Below, piece after piece: positions 1 to 8,262 of a stretch of 64,000 bases of DNA. The position numbers and the translations under genes are program-made. How positions within the stretch are numbered: the first letter of the stretch is position 1; every line of letters starts with the position of its first letter. The notes beneath the pieces are model-generated. The model ran no database searches. It was not told the DNA's origin and was given only the letters and a program-made list of their open reading frames with translations. Location: positions 1,456,527 through 1,520,526 of the forward strand of contig NZ_DS264586.1 in the NCBI RefSeq assembly GCF_000154225.1, written 5' to 3'. The DNA comes from Schaalia dentiphila ATCC 17982. Lineage in GTDB: Bacteria; Actinomycetota; Actinomycetes; Actinomycetales; Actinomycetaceae.

Positions 1-1
1 C

Positions 2-1051
2 GCCGCGGCGGCGAAGGCTGGCGGCGGCATAAAGGGCCGCATGTTCGCTTGGGCCGCCAAGCAGGCGCGCGCCCTGTCCACGGCCACCGCCTACGTGGAT
101 TCTCCCCTGCCCGAGTCCGCCGTTGCCGGCCCCGGCCCGGACACGACGCCCATTCCCGACGCCTCCGCGATGCCCTCACCCGGTCCGTCGACCGCGCTCA
201 AGCTGCGCGGCCGCGTCGCCGACGCGCTCGTCCTGTCGAAAGTCCGCGCGATCCTGGGCCCGAACCTGCACACGATCATCTCGGGTGGCGCTCCCCTGGC
301 CCTCGACCTGGCGAACTTCTTTCGCGGCCTGGGCATCACGCTGCTGCAGGGCTACGGCCTGTCCGAGACGACCGGCCCGATCTCCGTGGAGACGCCGCAG
401 GACTTCCCGCCGGATTCAGTGGGCTTCCCGTGGCCGGGCAACCGTATGAAGATCGCTCCCGACGGCGAGCTGCTCGTTCAGGGTATCTCCGTGTCGAAGG
501 GCTACCACAACCTGCCCAAGGCCACGGCCGAGGCCTACGTCGACGGCTGGTTCAAGACCGGCGACCTCGCCTCCATCGACGATCGTGGCCACCTTCGGAT
601 CACGGGCCGCAAGAAGGAACTCATCGTCACCGCGGGCGGCAAGAACGTCTCGCCCGAGATCCTCGAAGAGTCCCTGTCGACGCACCCGCTTATCGCGAAC
701 ATCATCGTAGTCGGCGATAACCGCCCGTACATCGGCGCACTCATAGCCCTGGACACGGAGATGCTCCCCGAGTGGCTCGCGGCCCACGGCCTGCCCGTCG
801 TGGACGCGGCGCAGGCCGCAAACCTGCCCGAGGTGCGCGACTCGCTCGAGAAGGCGATCGCCCGCGCCAACAAGGCGGTCTCTCGTGCCGAGTCGATCCG
901 GCGCTACCGCATCGTCAATGCTGCCTTTACCGTAGAGAACGGCTACATGACCCCCTCTCTCAAGCTCAAGCGCCACCGCGTCTTGGCCGACTACGCCGAC
1001 GAGGTCGACGCCCTGTACGCTTCGGGCGAGGCAGAGAAGAGCCAGGAGTAA
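2..1051 (+). CDS. Long-chain acyl-CoA synthetase (AMP-binding), 3' part only
   Basis: The reading frame is open from the left edge, so the start lies outside the window and only about the last 350 residues are present. It carries late adenylate-forming-enzyme motifs: YGLSETTG (A5), GWFKTGD (A7), GRKKELIVTAGGKNVSPE (A8) and a closing PSLKLKRH with the lysine expected near A10. This pattern is that of FadD15-type long-chain fatty acyl-CoA ligases, which activate fatty acids with ATP and CoA for lipid synthesis or breakdown, usually at the membrane. An internal ATG at 41 is unlikely to be the start because family motifs would be lost upstream. A strong hairpin follows at 1089. The family is sure; the chain-length preference is not. 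Confidence 0.85.
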   Translation, partial: AAAAKAGGGIKGRMFAWAAKQARALSTATAYVDSPLPESAVAGPGPDTTPIPDASAMPSPGPSTALKLRGRVADALVLSKVRAILGPNLHTIISGGAPLALDLANFFRGLGITLLQGYGLSETTGPISVETPQDFPPDSVGFPWPGNRMKIAPDGELLVQGISVSKGYHNLPKATAEAYVDGWFKTGDLASIDDRGHLRITGRKKELIVTAGGKNVSPEILEESLSTHPLIANIIVVGDNRPYIGALIALDTEMLPEWLAAHGLPVVDAAQAANLPEVRDSLEKAIARANKAVSRAESIRRYRIVNAAFTVENGYMTPSLKLKRHRVLADYADEVDALYASGEAEKSQE

Positions 1052-1088
1052 CCCGGCAACCTTCCCGGTGATTGCGCACCAACAAAGC

Positions 1089-1122
1089 GGCCCCGGCCTC
1101 GTGCAATGACGAGGTCGGGGCC
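1089..1122. terminator. Bidirectional hairpin terminator
   Basis: GGCCCCGGCCTCGT (1089-1102) pairs with ACGAGGTCGGGGCC (1109-1122) around a 6-nt loop, with one G-U pair. It lies between the convergent acyl-CoA ligase gene and the membrane-protein gene on the minus strand, and probably ends both transcripts. Confidence 0.75.
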
Positions 1123-1142
1123 ACTTCGTGCGTTGACGCCTC

Positions 1143-1637
1143 CTAATCCCGGCTATTGCGACCAGCGACGAATGCGCAGAAGAGAGCGAGGAGGACAGCG
1201 ACGCCCGCGACGGGCAGCGGAATCCAGTACGCCAGACGGTAGGCAAACTCAATGATTGCGGCGATCGCCATCGCGACCACCAGGAACAGGTGGAAGGCCC
1301 GCGACCACAGGAATCCGCTCGATCCACCGCTCCACAGAGACACGAGCGTCATCAGCAAGAAGACGAACGCAACCGTATAGAGCACGCCCACCATGCCCAT
1401 CAGCCACGTATGCCGGGCCTCGGCTTGCACGAGAACACACAAGCTCAGGTTTCCGATGCCCGCCACAAAGCTGCAGCTCAGGCCAAAGACGCGCGATCGA
1501 CCGACCCCGCGTGCCATGAGCGCGGAGATCGTGAGCGCGGCTGCGATGCCCATGAGCACAATGACGATTAGGTGGACCCAAGCTGGCCAGTAGTACATGT
1601 GGCCGAAATAGCGGTAACCAGGAACCATAAGGCCCAT
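1143..1637 (-). CDS. Small integral membrane protein, function unknown
   Basis: A 164-aa protein with about four or five hydrophobic segments (roughly residues 19-42, 50-70, 78-102, 110-132 and 138-158) and short charged loops. I recognise no family motif. It starts 14 bp after the uvrA stop on the same strand, so it is probably transcribed with uvrA. There is no good Shine-Dalgarno sequence, only AGG touching the ATG; an internal ATG four codons later is also possible. Codon use matches its neighbours, which speaks for a resident gene. Nothing in the sequence links it to DNA repair; co-transcription may be incidental. Confidence 0.7.
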   Translation of the reverse strand: MGLMVPGYRYFGHMYYWPAWVHLIVIVLMGIAAALTISALMARGVGRSRVFGLSCSFVAGIGNLSLCVLVQAEARHTWLMGMVGVLYTVAFVFLLMTLVSLWSGGSSGFLWSRAFHLFLVVAMAIAAIIEFAYRLAYWIPLPVAGVAVLLALFCAFVAGRNSRD

Positions 1638-1651
1638 CCTAACCGTTCACG

Positions 1652-4516
1652 CTACTGGGCAGCTGCGTCGCGCGCGGCCTCCTTCGCGAGAACCTCGGCG
1701 AGGTACTGGCCGGTGAAGGATTCCCCGACCTTCGCGACCTCCTCGGGCGTGCCCTGCGCGACGACCGTGCCTCCTCCAGCGCCGCCTTCGGGACCCATGT
1801 CGATGATCCAGTCGGCGCTCTTGATGACGTCCAGGTTGTGCTCAATGACGATGACAGTGTTGCCCTTGTCAGCAAGCGACTGGAGGACCAGGAGGAGCTT
1901 GCGGATGTCTTCGGAGTGCAGGCCGGTCGTGGGCTCGTCGAGCACGTACACCGTGCGTCCGGTCGAGCGTCGCTGCAGCTCGGAGGCCAGCTTCACGCGC
2001 TGCGCCTCACCGCCCGACAGGGTCGTGGCGCTCTGGCCGAGGCGCACGTAGCCCAGGCCCACCTCGACGAGCGTGTTGAGGTGGCGGGCGATGCGAGAGA
2101 TCGGCGCGAAGAACTGCGCGGCCTCGGCGATCGGCATGTCGAGGACGTCCGCGACGGTCTTGCCCTTGTACTCGACCTCGAGGGTCTCGCGGTTGTAACG
2201 TGCGCCGTGGCAAACCTCGCAGGGCACGTAGACGTCGGGCAGGAAGTTCATCTCGATCTTCAGGGTGCCGTCGCCCTTGCACGACTCGCAGCGTCCGCCC
2301 TTGACGTTGAAGGAGAAGCGTCCCGGACCGTAGCCGCGTACCTTCGCCTCCTGCGTCTCAGCGAATAGCTTGCGGATCTGATCCCACACGCCGGTGTAGG
2401 TCGCCGGATTCGAGCGCGGCGTCCGACCAATCGGGCTCTGGTCAACATGCACGACCTTGTCGAGCTGTTCGATACCCGTGATTGTGCGGTGGCGGCCGGG
2501 CACCATGCGCGCGCCGTTGAGGCGCGAGGCCAGGGTGCGATACAAGATACCGTTGACAAGCGTCGACTTACCGGAACCAGACACGCCGGTGACGGCAGTG
2601 AGCACGCCGAGCGGGAAGGACACGTCAACGTTCTTCAGGTTGTTTTCGCGAGCACCCTTGACGGTCACCACGCGCTTCTTGTCGATCGGGCGGCGGGTCG
2701 GAGGCAGGACGATGCGGCGCTTGCCCGACAGATACTGGCCGGTCAGCGACTTGCGGTTCTCCAACAGTTCCGACAGCGGGCCCGAGTGCACGACCCAGCC
2801 GCCGGTCTCACCGGCACCGGGTCCAATGTCGACGATCCAGTCGGCGGCCTCCATCGTCTCCTCGTCGTGCTCGACGACGATGAGCGTGTTGCCAAGGTCC
2901 CTCAGGCGCTCGAGGGTGGCGATGAGCTTGCGATTGTCGCGCTGATGCAGGCCGATCGACGGCTCGTCAAGGACGTAGAGGACACCGACGAGGCCGGAGC
3001 CGATCTGCGTGGCCAGGCGGATACGCTGTGCCTCGCCACCCGAAAGAGTGCCCGCACCGCGCGACAGCGTCAGGTAGGTGAGTCCAACGTCAACGAGAAA
3101 CGCGAGACGAGCCTCGATCTCGGTGAGGATCGGCGCGGCGATCGAGCGTGCGCGCTGCTCGAGCTCGACGTCCGCGAGGAACGCGCGCGCATCCGCGATA
3201 GACATGTCAGACAGCTCCGCGATCGACTTGTCGCCGATGCGCACGGCCAGCACCTCCGGACGCAGGCGCGCACCGTGGCACGTCGGGCACGGGATCTCGC
3301 GCATGTAGGAGTCGAGCTTTTCGGACACTGCCGCGGACTCGGTTTCCTCGCGCTTGCGCTCAATGTACTTGACGGCGCCCTCGAAGCCCGTCGTGTAGGA
3401 GCGCTCGCGCCCCCATCGGTTACGGAACTTGACCGTGACCTCGTAGTCCTTGCCGTACAACACGGCGTCCTTGACCTTCTTCGGCAGGGACTTCCACGGC
3501 GTGCCCATCGCGAAGCCCAGCTCCTTGGAGAGGGATTCGAGGAGCTTCTTGTGGTACTTGAAGTTCGAGTTCCAGACAATGACGGCACCGTCGGCGAGGG
3601 AAAGCTCCTCGTCGGGAACGACCAGCTCGGGGTCAACCTCGAGGCGGAAGCCCAGTCCCGAGCAGTCCGGGCAGGCACCGTAGGGTGCGTTGAAGGAGAA
3701 GGTACGGGGCTCGATCTCGTCGAGCATCAACGGGTGATCGTTGGGGCACGCACGTTTTTCGGAGAAGCGGCGTCGACGCTCGGGATCATCGGCGTCCAGG
3801 TCGACGCAGTCGATGACGACGAGGCCGTCGGACAGGCGCAGGGCGGTCTCGACGGAGTCGGTGAGGCGCTGGCGCATTCCCTCGCGCACGACGAGACGGT
3901 CGACGACGACCTCGATGGTGTGCTTGAGCTTCTTCTCGAGCTTGGGAGCGTTCTCGAGGCGAACCATCTCGTCGTCGATGATAGCTCGCGTGTAGCCCTC
4001 TGAGCGAAGCTCGTCGATGAGGTCCTGGTACTCGCCCTTGCGGCCACGCACGACCGGAGACAGGACCTGAAAGCGCGTGCCCTCGTCCATCGTGCGCACG
4101 CGGTCGACGATCTGCTGGGGCGTCTGCGCCTGAATACGAGCCCCGCATTCCGGGCAGTGTGCAACGCCGGCGCGCGCGTAGAGCAGACGCAGGTAGTCGT
4201 GGATCTCCGTGATCGTGCCCACCGTCGAGCGCGGGTTGCGCGACGTCGACTTCTGGTCGATGGACACCGCCGGCGACAGACCTTCGATGAAGTCCACGTC
4301 CGGCTTGTCCATCTGTCCGAGGAACTGGCGGGCGTAGGACGAGAGGGACTCGACGTAGCGGCGCTGTCCCTCGGCGAAGATCGTGTCGAAGGCGAGGGAG
4401 GACTTCCCGGATCCCGACAGGCCGGTGAAGACGATCATGGAGTCGCGGGGCAGCTCGAGGTTCACGTCCTTGAGGTTGTGTTCGCGGGCACCCTGGATGA
4501 TTAGCTTGTCATGCAC
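1652..4516 (-). CDS. uvrA: UvrABC excision nuclease subunit A
   Basis: A full-length 954-aa UvrA (E. coli 940 aa), the ATP-dependent DNA damage sensor that loads UvrB in nucleotide excision repair. Two ABC ATPase halves are visible. The first has Walker A GLSGSGKS (residues 32-39), a Cys-rich insert and [16 protein letters not shown]. The second has Walker [11 protein letters not shown], a zinc module with two CxxC pairs (CESCKGDG and CEVC), [16 protein letters not shown] and [11 protein letters not shown]. The start codon is GTG at 4516, six bases after a TAGGAT -10 box, which suggests a leaderless mRNA. No convincing LexA box is seen. It is divergent from the yciI-like gene and far from uvrB (12.96 kb), with the island and metal genes between. 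Confidence 0.97.
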   Translation of the reverse strand: MHDKLIIQGAREHNLKDVNLELPRDSMIVFTGLSGSGKSSLAFDTIFAEGQRRYVESLSSYARQFLGQMDKPDVDFIEGLSPAVSIDQKSTSRNPRSTVGTITEIHDYLRLLYARAGVAHCPECGARIQAQTPQQIVDRVRTMDEGTRFQVLSPVVRGRKGEYQDLIDELRSEGYTRAIIDDEMVRLENAPKLEKKLKHTIEVVVDRLVVREGMRQRLTDSVETALRLSDGLVVIDCVDLDADDPERRRRFSEKRACPNDHPLMLDEIEPRTFSFNAPYGACPDCSGLGFRLEVDPELVVPDEELSLADGAVIVWNSNFKYHKKLLESLSKELGFAMGTPWKSLPKKVKDAVLYGKDYEVTVKFRNRWGRERSYTTGFEGAVKYIERKREETESAAVSEKLDSYMREIPCPTCHGARLRPEVLAVRIGDKSIAELSDMSIADARAFLADVELEQRARSIAAPILTEIEARLAFLVDVGLTYLTLSRGAGTLSGGEAQRIRLATQIGSGLVGVLYVLDEPSIGLHQRDNRKLIATLERLRDLGNTLIVVEHDEETMEAADWIVDIGPGAGETGGWVVHSGPLSELLENRKSLTGQYLSGKRRIVLPPTRRPIDKKRVVTVKGARENNLKNVDVSFPLGVLTAVTGVSGSGKSTLVNGILYRTLASRLNGARMVPGRHRTITGIEQLDKVVHVDQSPIGRTPRSNPATYTGVWDQIRKLFAETQEAKVRGYGPGRFSFNVKGGRCESCKGDGTLKIEMNFLPDVYVPCEVCHGARYNRETLEVEYKGKTVADVLDMPIAEAAQFFAPISRIARHLNTLVEVGLGYVRLGQSATTLSGGEAQRVKLASELQRRSTGRTVYVLDEPTTGLHSEDIRKLLLVLQSLADKGNTVIVIEHNLDVIKSADWIIDMGPEGGAGGGTVVAQGTPEEVAKVGESFTGQYLAEVLAKEAARDAAAQ

Positions 4517-4522
4517 CCCTCG

Positions 4523-4566
4523 ATCCTAGCCGTCCCCTAGGCAAAAGGGCGGATGGGGGCTAGTGT
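4523..4566. promoter_or_regulatory. Divergent leaderless-type promoters for uvrA and the YciI gene
   Basis: On the minus strand TAGGAT (4523-4528) lies 6 nt before the uvrA GTG. On the plus strand TAGTGT (4561-4566) lies 7 nt before the YciI ATG. Transcription would begin at or next to each start codon. No clear -35 boxes are seen. Confidence 0.55.
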
Positions 4567-4573
4567 TGTGCGT

Positions 4574-4855
4574 ATGGCATTCTACGCAGTCGAATACGTG
4601 TACAACCCCTCGATGACCGAGACGATGGACGAGGTCCGCCCAACGCACCGCGCGTTCCTCTCCGGACTGCTCGAGCAGGGAATCAACATCGCCTCGGGCC
4701 CGCTCGTTGGTGAGATCCCCGGCGCCCTGATCCTCATCAACGCCGAGAGCCAGGCCGACGTCGAGCGCATCCTCAACGAGGATCCCTTCTACGTCGCTGA
4801 AGTCATCCAGGCGCGCCTGATCCGCGAGTGGAACCCCGTCATCCGGGCCTTCTGA
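4574..4855 (+). CDS. YciI-like family protein
   Basis: A 93-aa protein of the YciI-like superfamily, a small dimeric ferredoxin-like alpha/beta barrel. It opens with MAFYAVEYVYN, has the conserved His in RPTHRAFL and the conserved Asp in NEDPF; this His-Asp pair is thought to form the active site in the family. The reaction is unknown for most members. I place the start at the ATG at 4574 rather than the in-frame ATG at 4553, because the family begins at the FYAVEY strand and a TAGTGT box sits 7 nt upstream. It is divergent from uvrA and is the last resident gene before the AT-richer island. Confidence 0.8.
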   Translation: MAFYAVEYVYNPSMTETMDEVRPTHRAFLSGLLEQGINIASGPLVGEIPGALILINAESQADVERILNEDPFYVAEVIQARLIREWNPVIRAF

Positions 4856-4896
4856 TCGGCGAAACATAAACGACTAGGAATAGGGTGGGATAATCA

Positions 4897-6030
4897 TTGA
4901 AAACTCAGATTGACTACGTCCCTTATACACAACTAAAGCTCGATCCGCAGAACCCTCGCTTACCTGAGGAGATGATGGGCGCGAGCACCGTCGAGTTACT
5001 CAAGCTTTTCGAGCGGGAGTACGACCTTAACGAACTCGCACAAAGCTACCTCGAAAATGGCTTTTTCACCTCTGAAGCTTTGATCGTCAACCGTCAAAAC
5101 AATATTGTCCTTGAAGGTAATCGAAGGTTAGCTGCGCTTAAATACCTACATCACGACGAAGAAGCACAGGCTGCGGGCATTGCAACGTTTGATGCCGGAA
5201 CGAGTGAGGAAGAACAGCTCGACGATCTGTTCGAAATTCCAGTAATTTTCGTTGATGATCGCGAGTCGCTTGCACCTTACCTCGGATTCCGACACATAAA
5301 TGGACCGAAACAGTGGCTCCCTTCAGCCAAAGCTAGATACGTTTGGCAACGCGTTAAAAAATGGATGGAAAACAATACAGATTCTTCGGAAGACCCATTT
5401 TACGTCATAGGCAGAGAAATTGGTTCGAACAGGGCAGGCGTGATGAGTCAGTATCTTCAGTACTCCATCCTTCGCGAGGCTCGGGACGAGTTCAAACTTA
5501 GTCACGAGACAAGTTATATTCTTTCTAAGCGATTCGGCGTTTGGTCGCGACTGAACAACAATCTGGCAGTCCTTGACCATATCGGCTTTTCACGTGATCA
5601 ACGGACGTCAGCAAAGAGCATCGACGAAGCCCTGAAGGATATTGACGGAGAAAGGCTCAGCGGACTACTAAAAGACCTAACACCCGAATATGGACCCGAT
5701 GGAAAATTAACACGAAAGGCCGTCATAACCGACAGCCGCCAAGTTGCAGACTATGCAGAGGTGCTTAATAATACCGAAGCCCTGCAACACCTACGCGAGT
5801 ACAGGAATTTCGAAACGGCAGTTGCCATTGCTAAAGGACTCAAAGCAAATGCAATTCTGCAGGCAACAATCGACCAGTTGAAACTTGTGCGCGAGGCTAT
5901 TGAGGACCCATCTGAGGTTGATGAAAAGACTCAGACATTAGCAAATCAGTTGTCCCTAATTACAGAGCAAATCACCACTGGCGTTCGATTTATTCTAAAA
6001 AACACCACTAGCTACGAAATACGATCATAA
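4897..6030 (+). CDS. ParB/sulfiredoxin-like N-terminal domain protein of the island
   Basis: A 377-aa protein. Residues 8-85 look like a ParB/Srx fold: VPYTQLKLDPQNPRLPEE, then ALIVNRQNNIVLEGNRRLAALK, where EGNRR (73-77) takes the place of the GERR phosphate-binding motif of ParB. The rest is mostly helical and I recognise no domain. The start is TTG at 4897, behind GGGTGGGA; no ATG lies near. Codons end in A/T far more than in the neighbours, a sign of transfer. The stop overlaps the next gene by one base (TAATG), so the two are translationally coupled. ParB-like proteins next to methyltransferases are common on mobile DNA; roles include CTP-dependent DNA clamping or nuclease activity. The exact job here is unknown. 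Confidence 0.75.
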   Translation: MKTQIDYVPYTQLKLDPQNPRLPEEMMGASTVELLKLFEREYDLNELAQSYLENGFFTSEALIVNRQNNIVLEGNRRLAALKYLHHDEEAQAAGIATFDAGTSEEEQLDDLFEIPVIFVDDRESLAPYLGFRHINGPKQWLPSAKARYVWQRVKKWMENNTDSSEDPFYVIGREIGSNRAGVMSQYLQYSILREARDEFKLSHETSYILSKRFGVWSRLNNNLAVLDHIGFSRDQRTSAKSIDEALKDIDGERLSGLLKDLTPEYGPDGKLTRKAVITDSRQVADYAEVLNNTEALQHLREYRNFETAVAIAKGLKANAILQATIDQLKLVREAIEDPSEVDEKTQTLANQLSLITEQITTGVRFILKNTTSYEIRS

Positions 6031-7091
6031 TGCTAGGCGATCCCACTGTAATCTTGAACCCTGTCGATTGGAACGACGCAGCAGCACCGGAACTAGGGAG
6101 AACGCCGATCCTTGACTGGATCGAGTGCACCTGCCTATTACGATCGAATTGCGGAAATAACGAGCCGATTAATCTCCGAAACATGATTACAATATGGGAA
6201 GAGGCTGGACTTTCATTAAACCCACCGAGCACACGGACCTCAGTAGCAAATACTGCCACATCCGGAACAGAAGACAACTCCAACGAAGACGTTAATTCTA
6301 ACGATAGCAACGACTTAAAATCAGACTACGTCGAGCTATTATTAGAGCAGCTTAGAGACAGAAGCGCCGTTCTGGGCAACACTTACCCTTTTAAAATATC
6401 GAAAGATATGGCAACGATACGTTTCATTCACAATCACTTTCACACGGAACTATACGCCCATCTTCTCTTACTATGCGCAATAGAAGGATACGGAAGAAAA
6501 AGTGCATTTTCTGCCGTAACAAAGGGAGAACACAATACACTGCGCCTATTTTTTGAATCCATTGTCCTTCACTGCTTAAGGAACCACGGTTACGATTGCG
6601 CCCAAATCGGCACGGGGGCGGGATCAGGTAACTTTTATAATCGCTTACAGCACACGCTCAATCGCCTCAACCTCGGCACACCTAATCCGAGAACAAAAGT
6701 ACGCCCTGGCATCAAAGACGGCGGTGCCGACATACTTGCAGGTCACTTTTGGGGAGACCGCAGGTCCCGTGAAGTGGTACACATTATTCAATGTACAGTA
6801 AGCCCACCTCAGCAATGGTCAATAAAAATTAGTGAAGCAGCTAAACCGCAATGGCACGGCCTACTGAACCAAGAATGCCCTGGGATTCCCTGCCTCGCAA
6901 CACCTTACGAAACAACAGATGATGCAAGATGTGAATTTTCACTGACGCAAACACATTCATTCATCGACAGAATCAGATTGACACTAGCGGGTCAACATTT
7001 GAACCTTACCAAGATTCCAGATTACGCTACATATATTTCGATTATTAAAAAAGCTCTTGCTGTCACCTGCAGTTCGAAAGACGTCACTTAA
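6030..7091 (+). CDS. Candidate PD-(D/E)XK restriction-like endonuclease
   Basis: A 353-aa protein with no family I can name. The C-terminal half has an order of elements typical of restriction-endonuclease folds: a helix with E176 (LFFESIVLHCLRNHGY), GGAD with D234 (KDGGADILAG), then a strand VVHIIQC with Q254. The usual QxK lysine is Thr256; K266 or K272 on the following segment could replace it. Residues 65-100 are low-complexity, rich in Asn, Ser, Asp and Thr. It overlaps the stop of the ParB-like gene by one base and its 3' end overlaps that of the convergent methyltransferase by 8 bp. With the cytosine methyltransferase it may form a restriction-modification pair. The nuclease call is inference from motif order. 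Confidence 0.55.
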   Translation: MLGDPTVILNPVDWNDAAAPELGRTPILDWIECTCLLRSNCGNNEPINLRNMITIWEEAGLSLNPPSTRTSVANTATSGTEDNSNEDVNSNDSNDLKSDYVELLLEQLRDRSAVLGNTYPFKISKDMATIRFIHNHFHTELYAHLLLLCAIEGYGRKSAFSAVTKGEHNTLRLFFESIVLHCLRNHGYDCAQIGTGAGSGNFYNRLQHTLNRLNLGTPNPRTKVRPGIKDGGADILAGHFWGDRRSREVVHIIQCTVSPPQQWSIKISEAAKPQWHGLLNQECPGIPCLATPYETTDDARCEFSLTQTHSFIDRIRLTLAGQHLNLTKIPDYATYISIIKKALAVTCSSKDVT

Positions 7092-8151
7092 GATCTGCCA
7101 TTATCGCATTCGCTAACGCATATGCCAACATGGGCGGGACAGCATTGCCGATCTGACTGTACCGTGAAGACCGATGACCCGCAAATTTCAAATCGTCGGG
7201 AAACGACTGCAGACAGGCCGCTTCTTCGACGGTAATCCTGCGCAATGGCGAGTCTGTAAGCATTTGTTCGTAGCTTTTGTGCGGATAGTTTTGGAGCTCC
7301 TCATGATACTGAAGTATCCATGGTTCAGCGCCATCGCGCAGCGCTTTTTCGTCGACAATCGGTGTCCGATTTCCACCAAGCGAAGCGACAATTGTTGGCG
7401 CGGGCTCGGATAGATTAATTACCCTACCATGTCCATTGAATAACATACCCGAATAAGGGGATTTTCGAAGGACCGGATTCTTTGCGGGTACAATCTGGGC
7501 GTTTCCACAATCATTATTACCTACTTGCCCAAACTTTGGCATCTTTCTCAACGCATCGCCGCAAGCAATTGGAATCATCACCATTTCCTTAAGCCTCTCA
7601 GCATAGGAGGCATGCATACCGATCATTCCAACGAAGAACATACGTCTTCTCAACTGCGGCACCCCGTAGTCAGCAGCATTCAAAACATGAATGTTTGTAT
7701 GATATAGTCCGGAAACTTCTTGTTCCATTTTTTCACGAATGTGGTTCCATTTTACGTTTGTCGCTAGTGCCTCCACGTTCTCCATTACAAAGACAAGTGG
7801 TCGTACTCGCTTGACAACTTCGAGGAAATGGAACACTTCCCGGATCCGTAGATCCTCCGGGTCCATCTTTCCGCCTACAGAAAATCCTTGGCAGGGAGGC
7901 CCGCCAATGACAATCTCAGCATCGCCTGCGGAGAGGTCGTTTGATTCGGCCAACACATCTCCACAACGGACGTCACAGTTTTCAAATAGAACGGCTGCGT
8001 TTTTCCACTCACCCTGCACCGCTTTGGATATTGTTCGATACGTATCGACCGCATCTCGATTGATGTCTGCTGAGAACACCGGAATGAAGCCGGCTTTAGC
8101 GAAACCTAAGTCGAGTCCACCTGCACCTGAGTATAAGGAAATTAAACGCAT
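7084..8151 (-). CDS. DNA (cytosine-5-)-methyltransferase
   Basis: A 355-aa C5-cytosine methyltransferase of the Dcm/M.HhaI type, which transfers methyl from S-adenosylmethionine to cytosine in a specific DNA site. The core motifs are in order: I SLYSGAGGLDLGF (5-17), IV GGPPCQGFS with catalytic Cys87, VI MENV (123-126), VIII QLRRR (166-170), IX RITVEEAACLQSFPD and X QIGNAVPP (333-340). The target-recognition region is about residues 185-300; the site cannot be read from sequence. It is intact and should be active. Codon use is AT-rich like the other two island genes. A consensus-like promoter of its own (8186-8215) and opposite orientation suit an R-M methylase that must be made independently of the nuclease. 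Confidence 0.93.
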   Translation of the reverse strand: MRLISLYSGAGGLDLGFAKAGFIPVFSADINRDAVDTYRTISKAVQGEWKNAAVLFENCDVRCGDVLAESNDLSAGDAEIVIGGPPCQGFSVGGKMDPEDLRIREVFHFLEVVKRVRPLVFVMENVEALATNVKWNHIREKMEQEVSGLYHTNIHVLNAADYGVPQLRRRMFFVGMIGMHASYAERLKEMVMIPIACGDALRKMPKFGQVGNNDCGNAQIVPAKNPVLRKSPYSGMLFNGHGRVINLSEPAPTIVASLGGNRTPIVDEKALRDGAEPWILQYHEELQNYPHKSYEQMLTDSPLRRITVEEAACLQSFPDDLKFAGHRSSRYSQIGNAVPPMLAYALANAIMADLK

Positions 8152-8185
8152 AGTTTGCTTGAATCCTTCAGTTTCAAAACGTCAG

Positions 8186-8215
8186 ATTATACTTTGGATG
8201 GGGTATTGTGTTCAA
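8186..8215 (-). promoter_or_regulatory. Sigma-A-type promoter of the cytosine methyltransferase gene
   Basis: Read on the minus strand: -35 TTGAAC (8210-8215), an 18-bp spacer and a perfect -10 TATAAT (8186-8191), about 35 bp before the ATG. AAGGA lies 12 nt before the ATG as a weak ribosome site. It is one of the best promoter matches in the window and is unlike the leaderless TANNNT starts of the resident genes. Confidence 0.75.
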
Positions 8216-8262
8216 AACGATTTCTCGAAACAGCCAAGATAACAACGCTTCCTGACACGTTC

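Noticed and set aside
4500..4560. SOS (LexA) box upstream of uvrA
   Set aside because: No GAAC-N4-GTTC-like palindrome found; none before uvrB either.
4860..8233. CGAAACA near both ends of the island as a target-site duplication
   Set aside because: Seven bases at imprecise positions are expected by chance; no transposase, integrase or terminal repeats are present.
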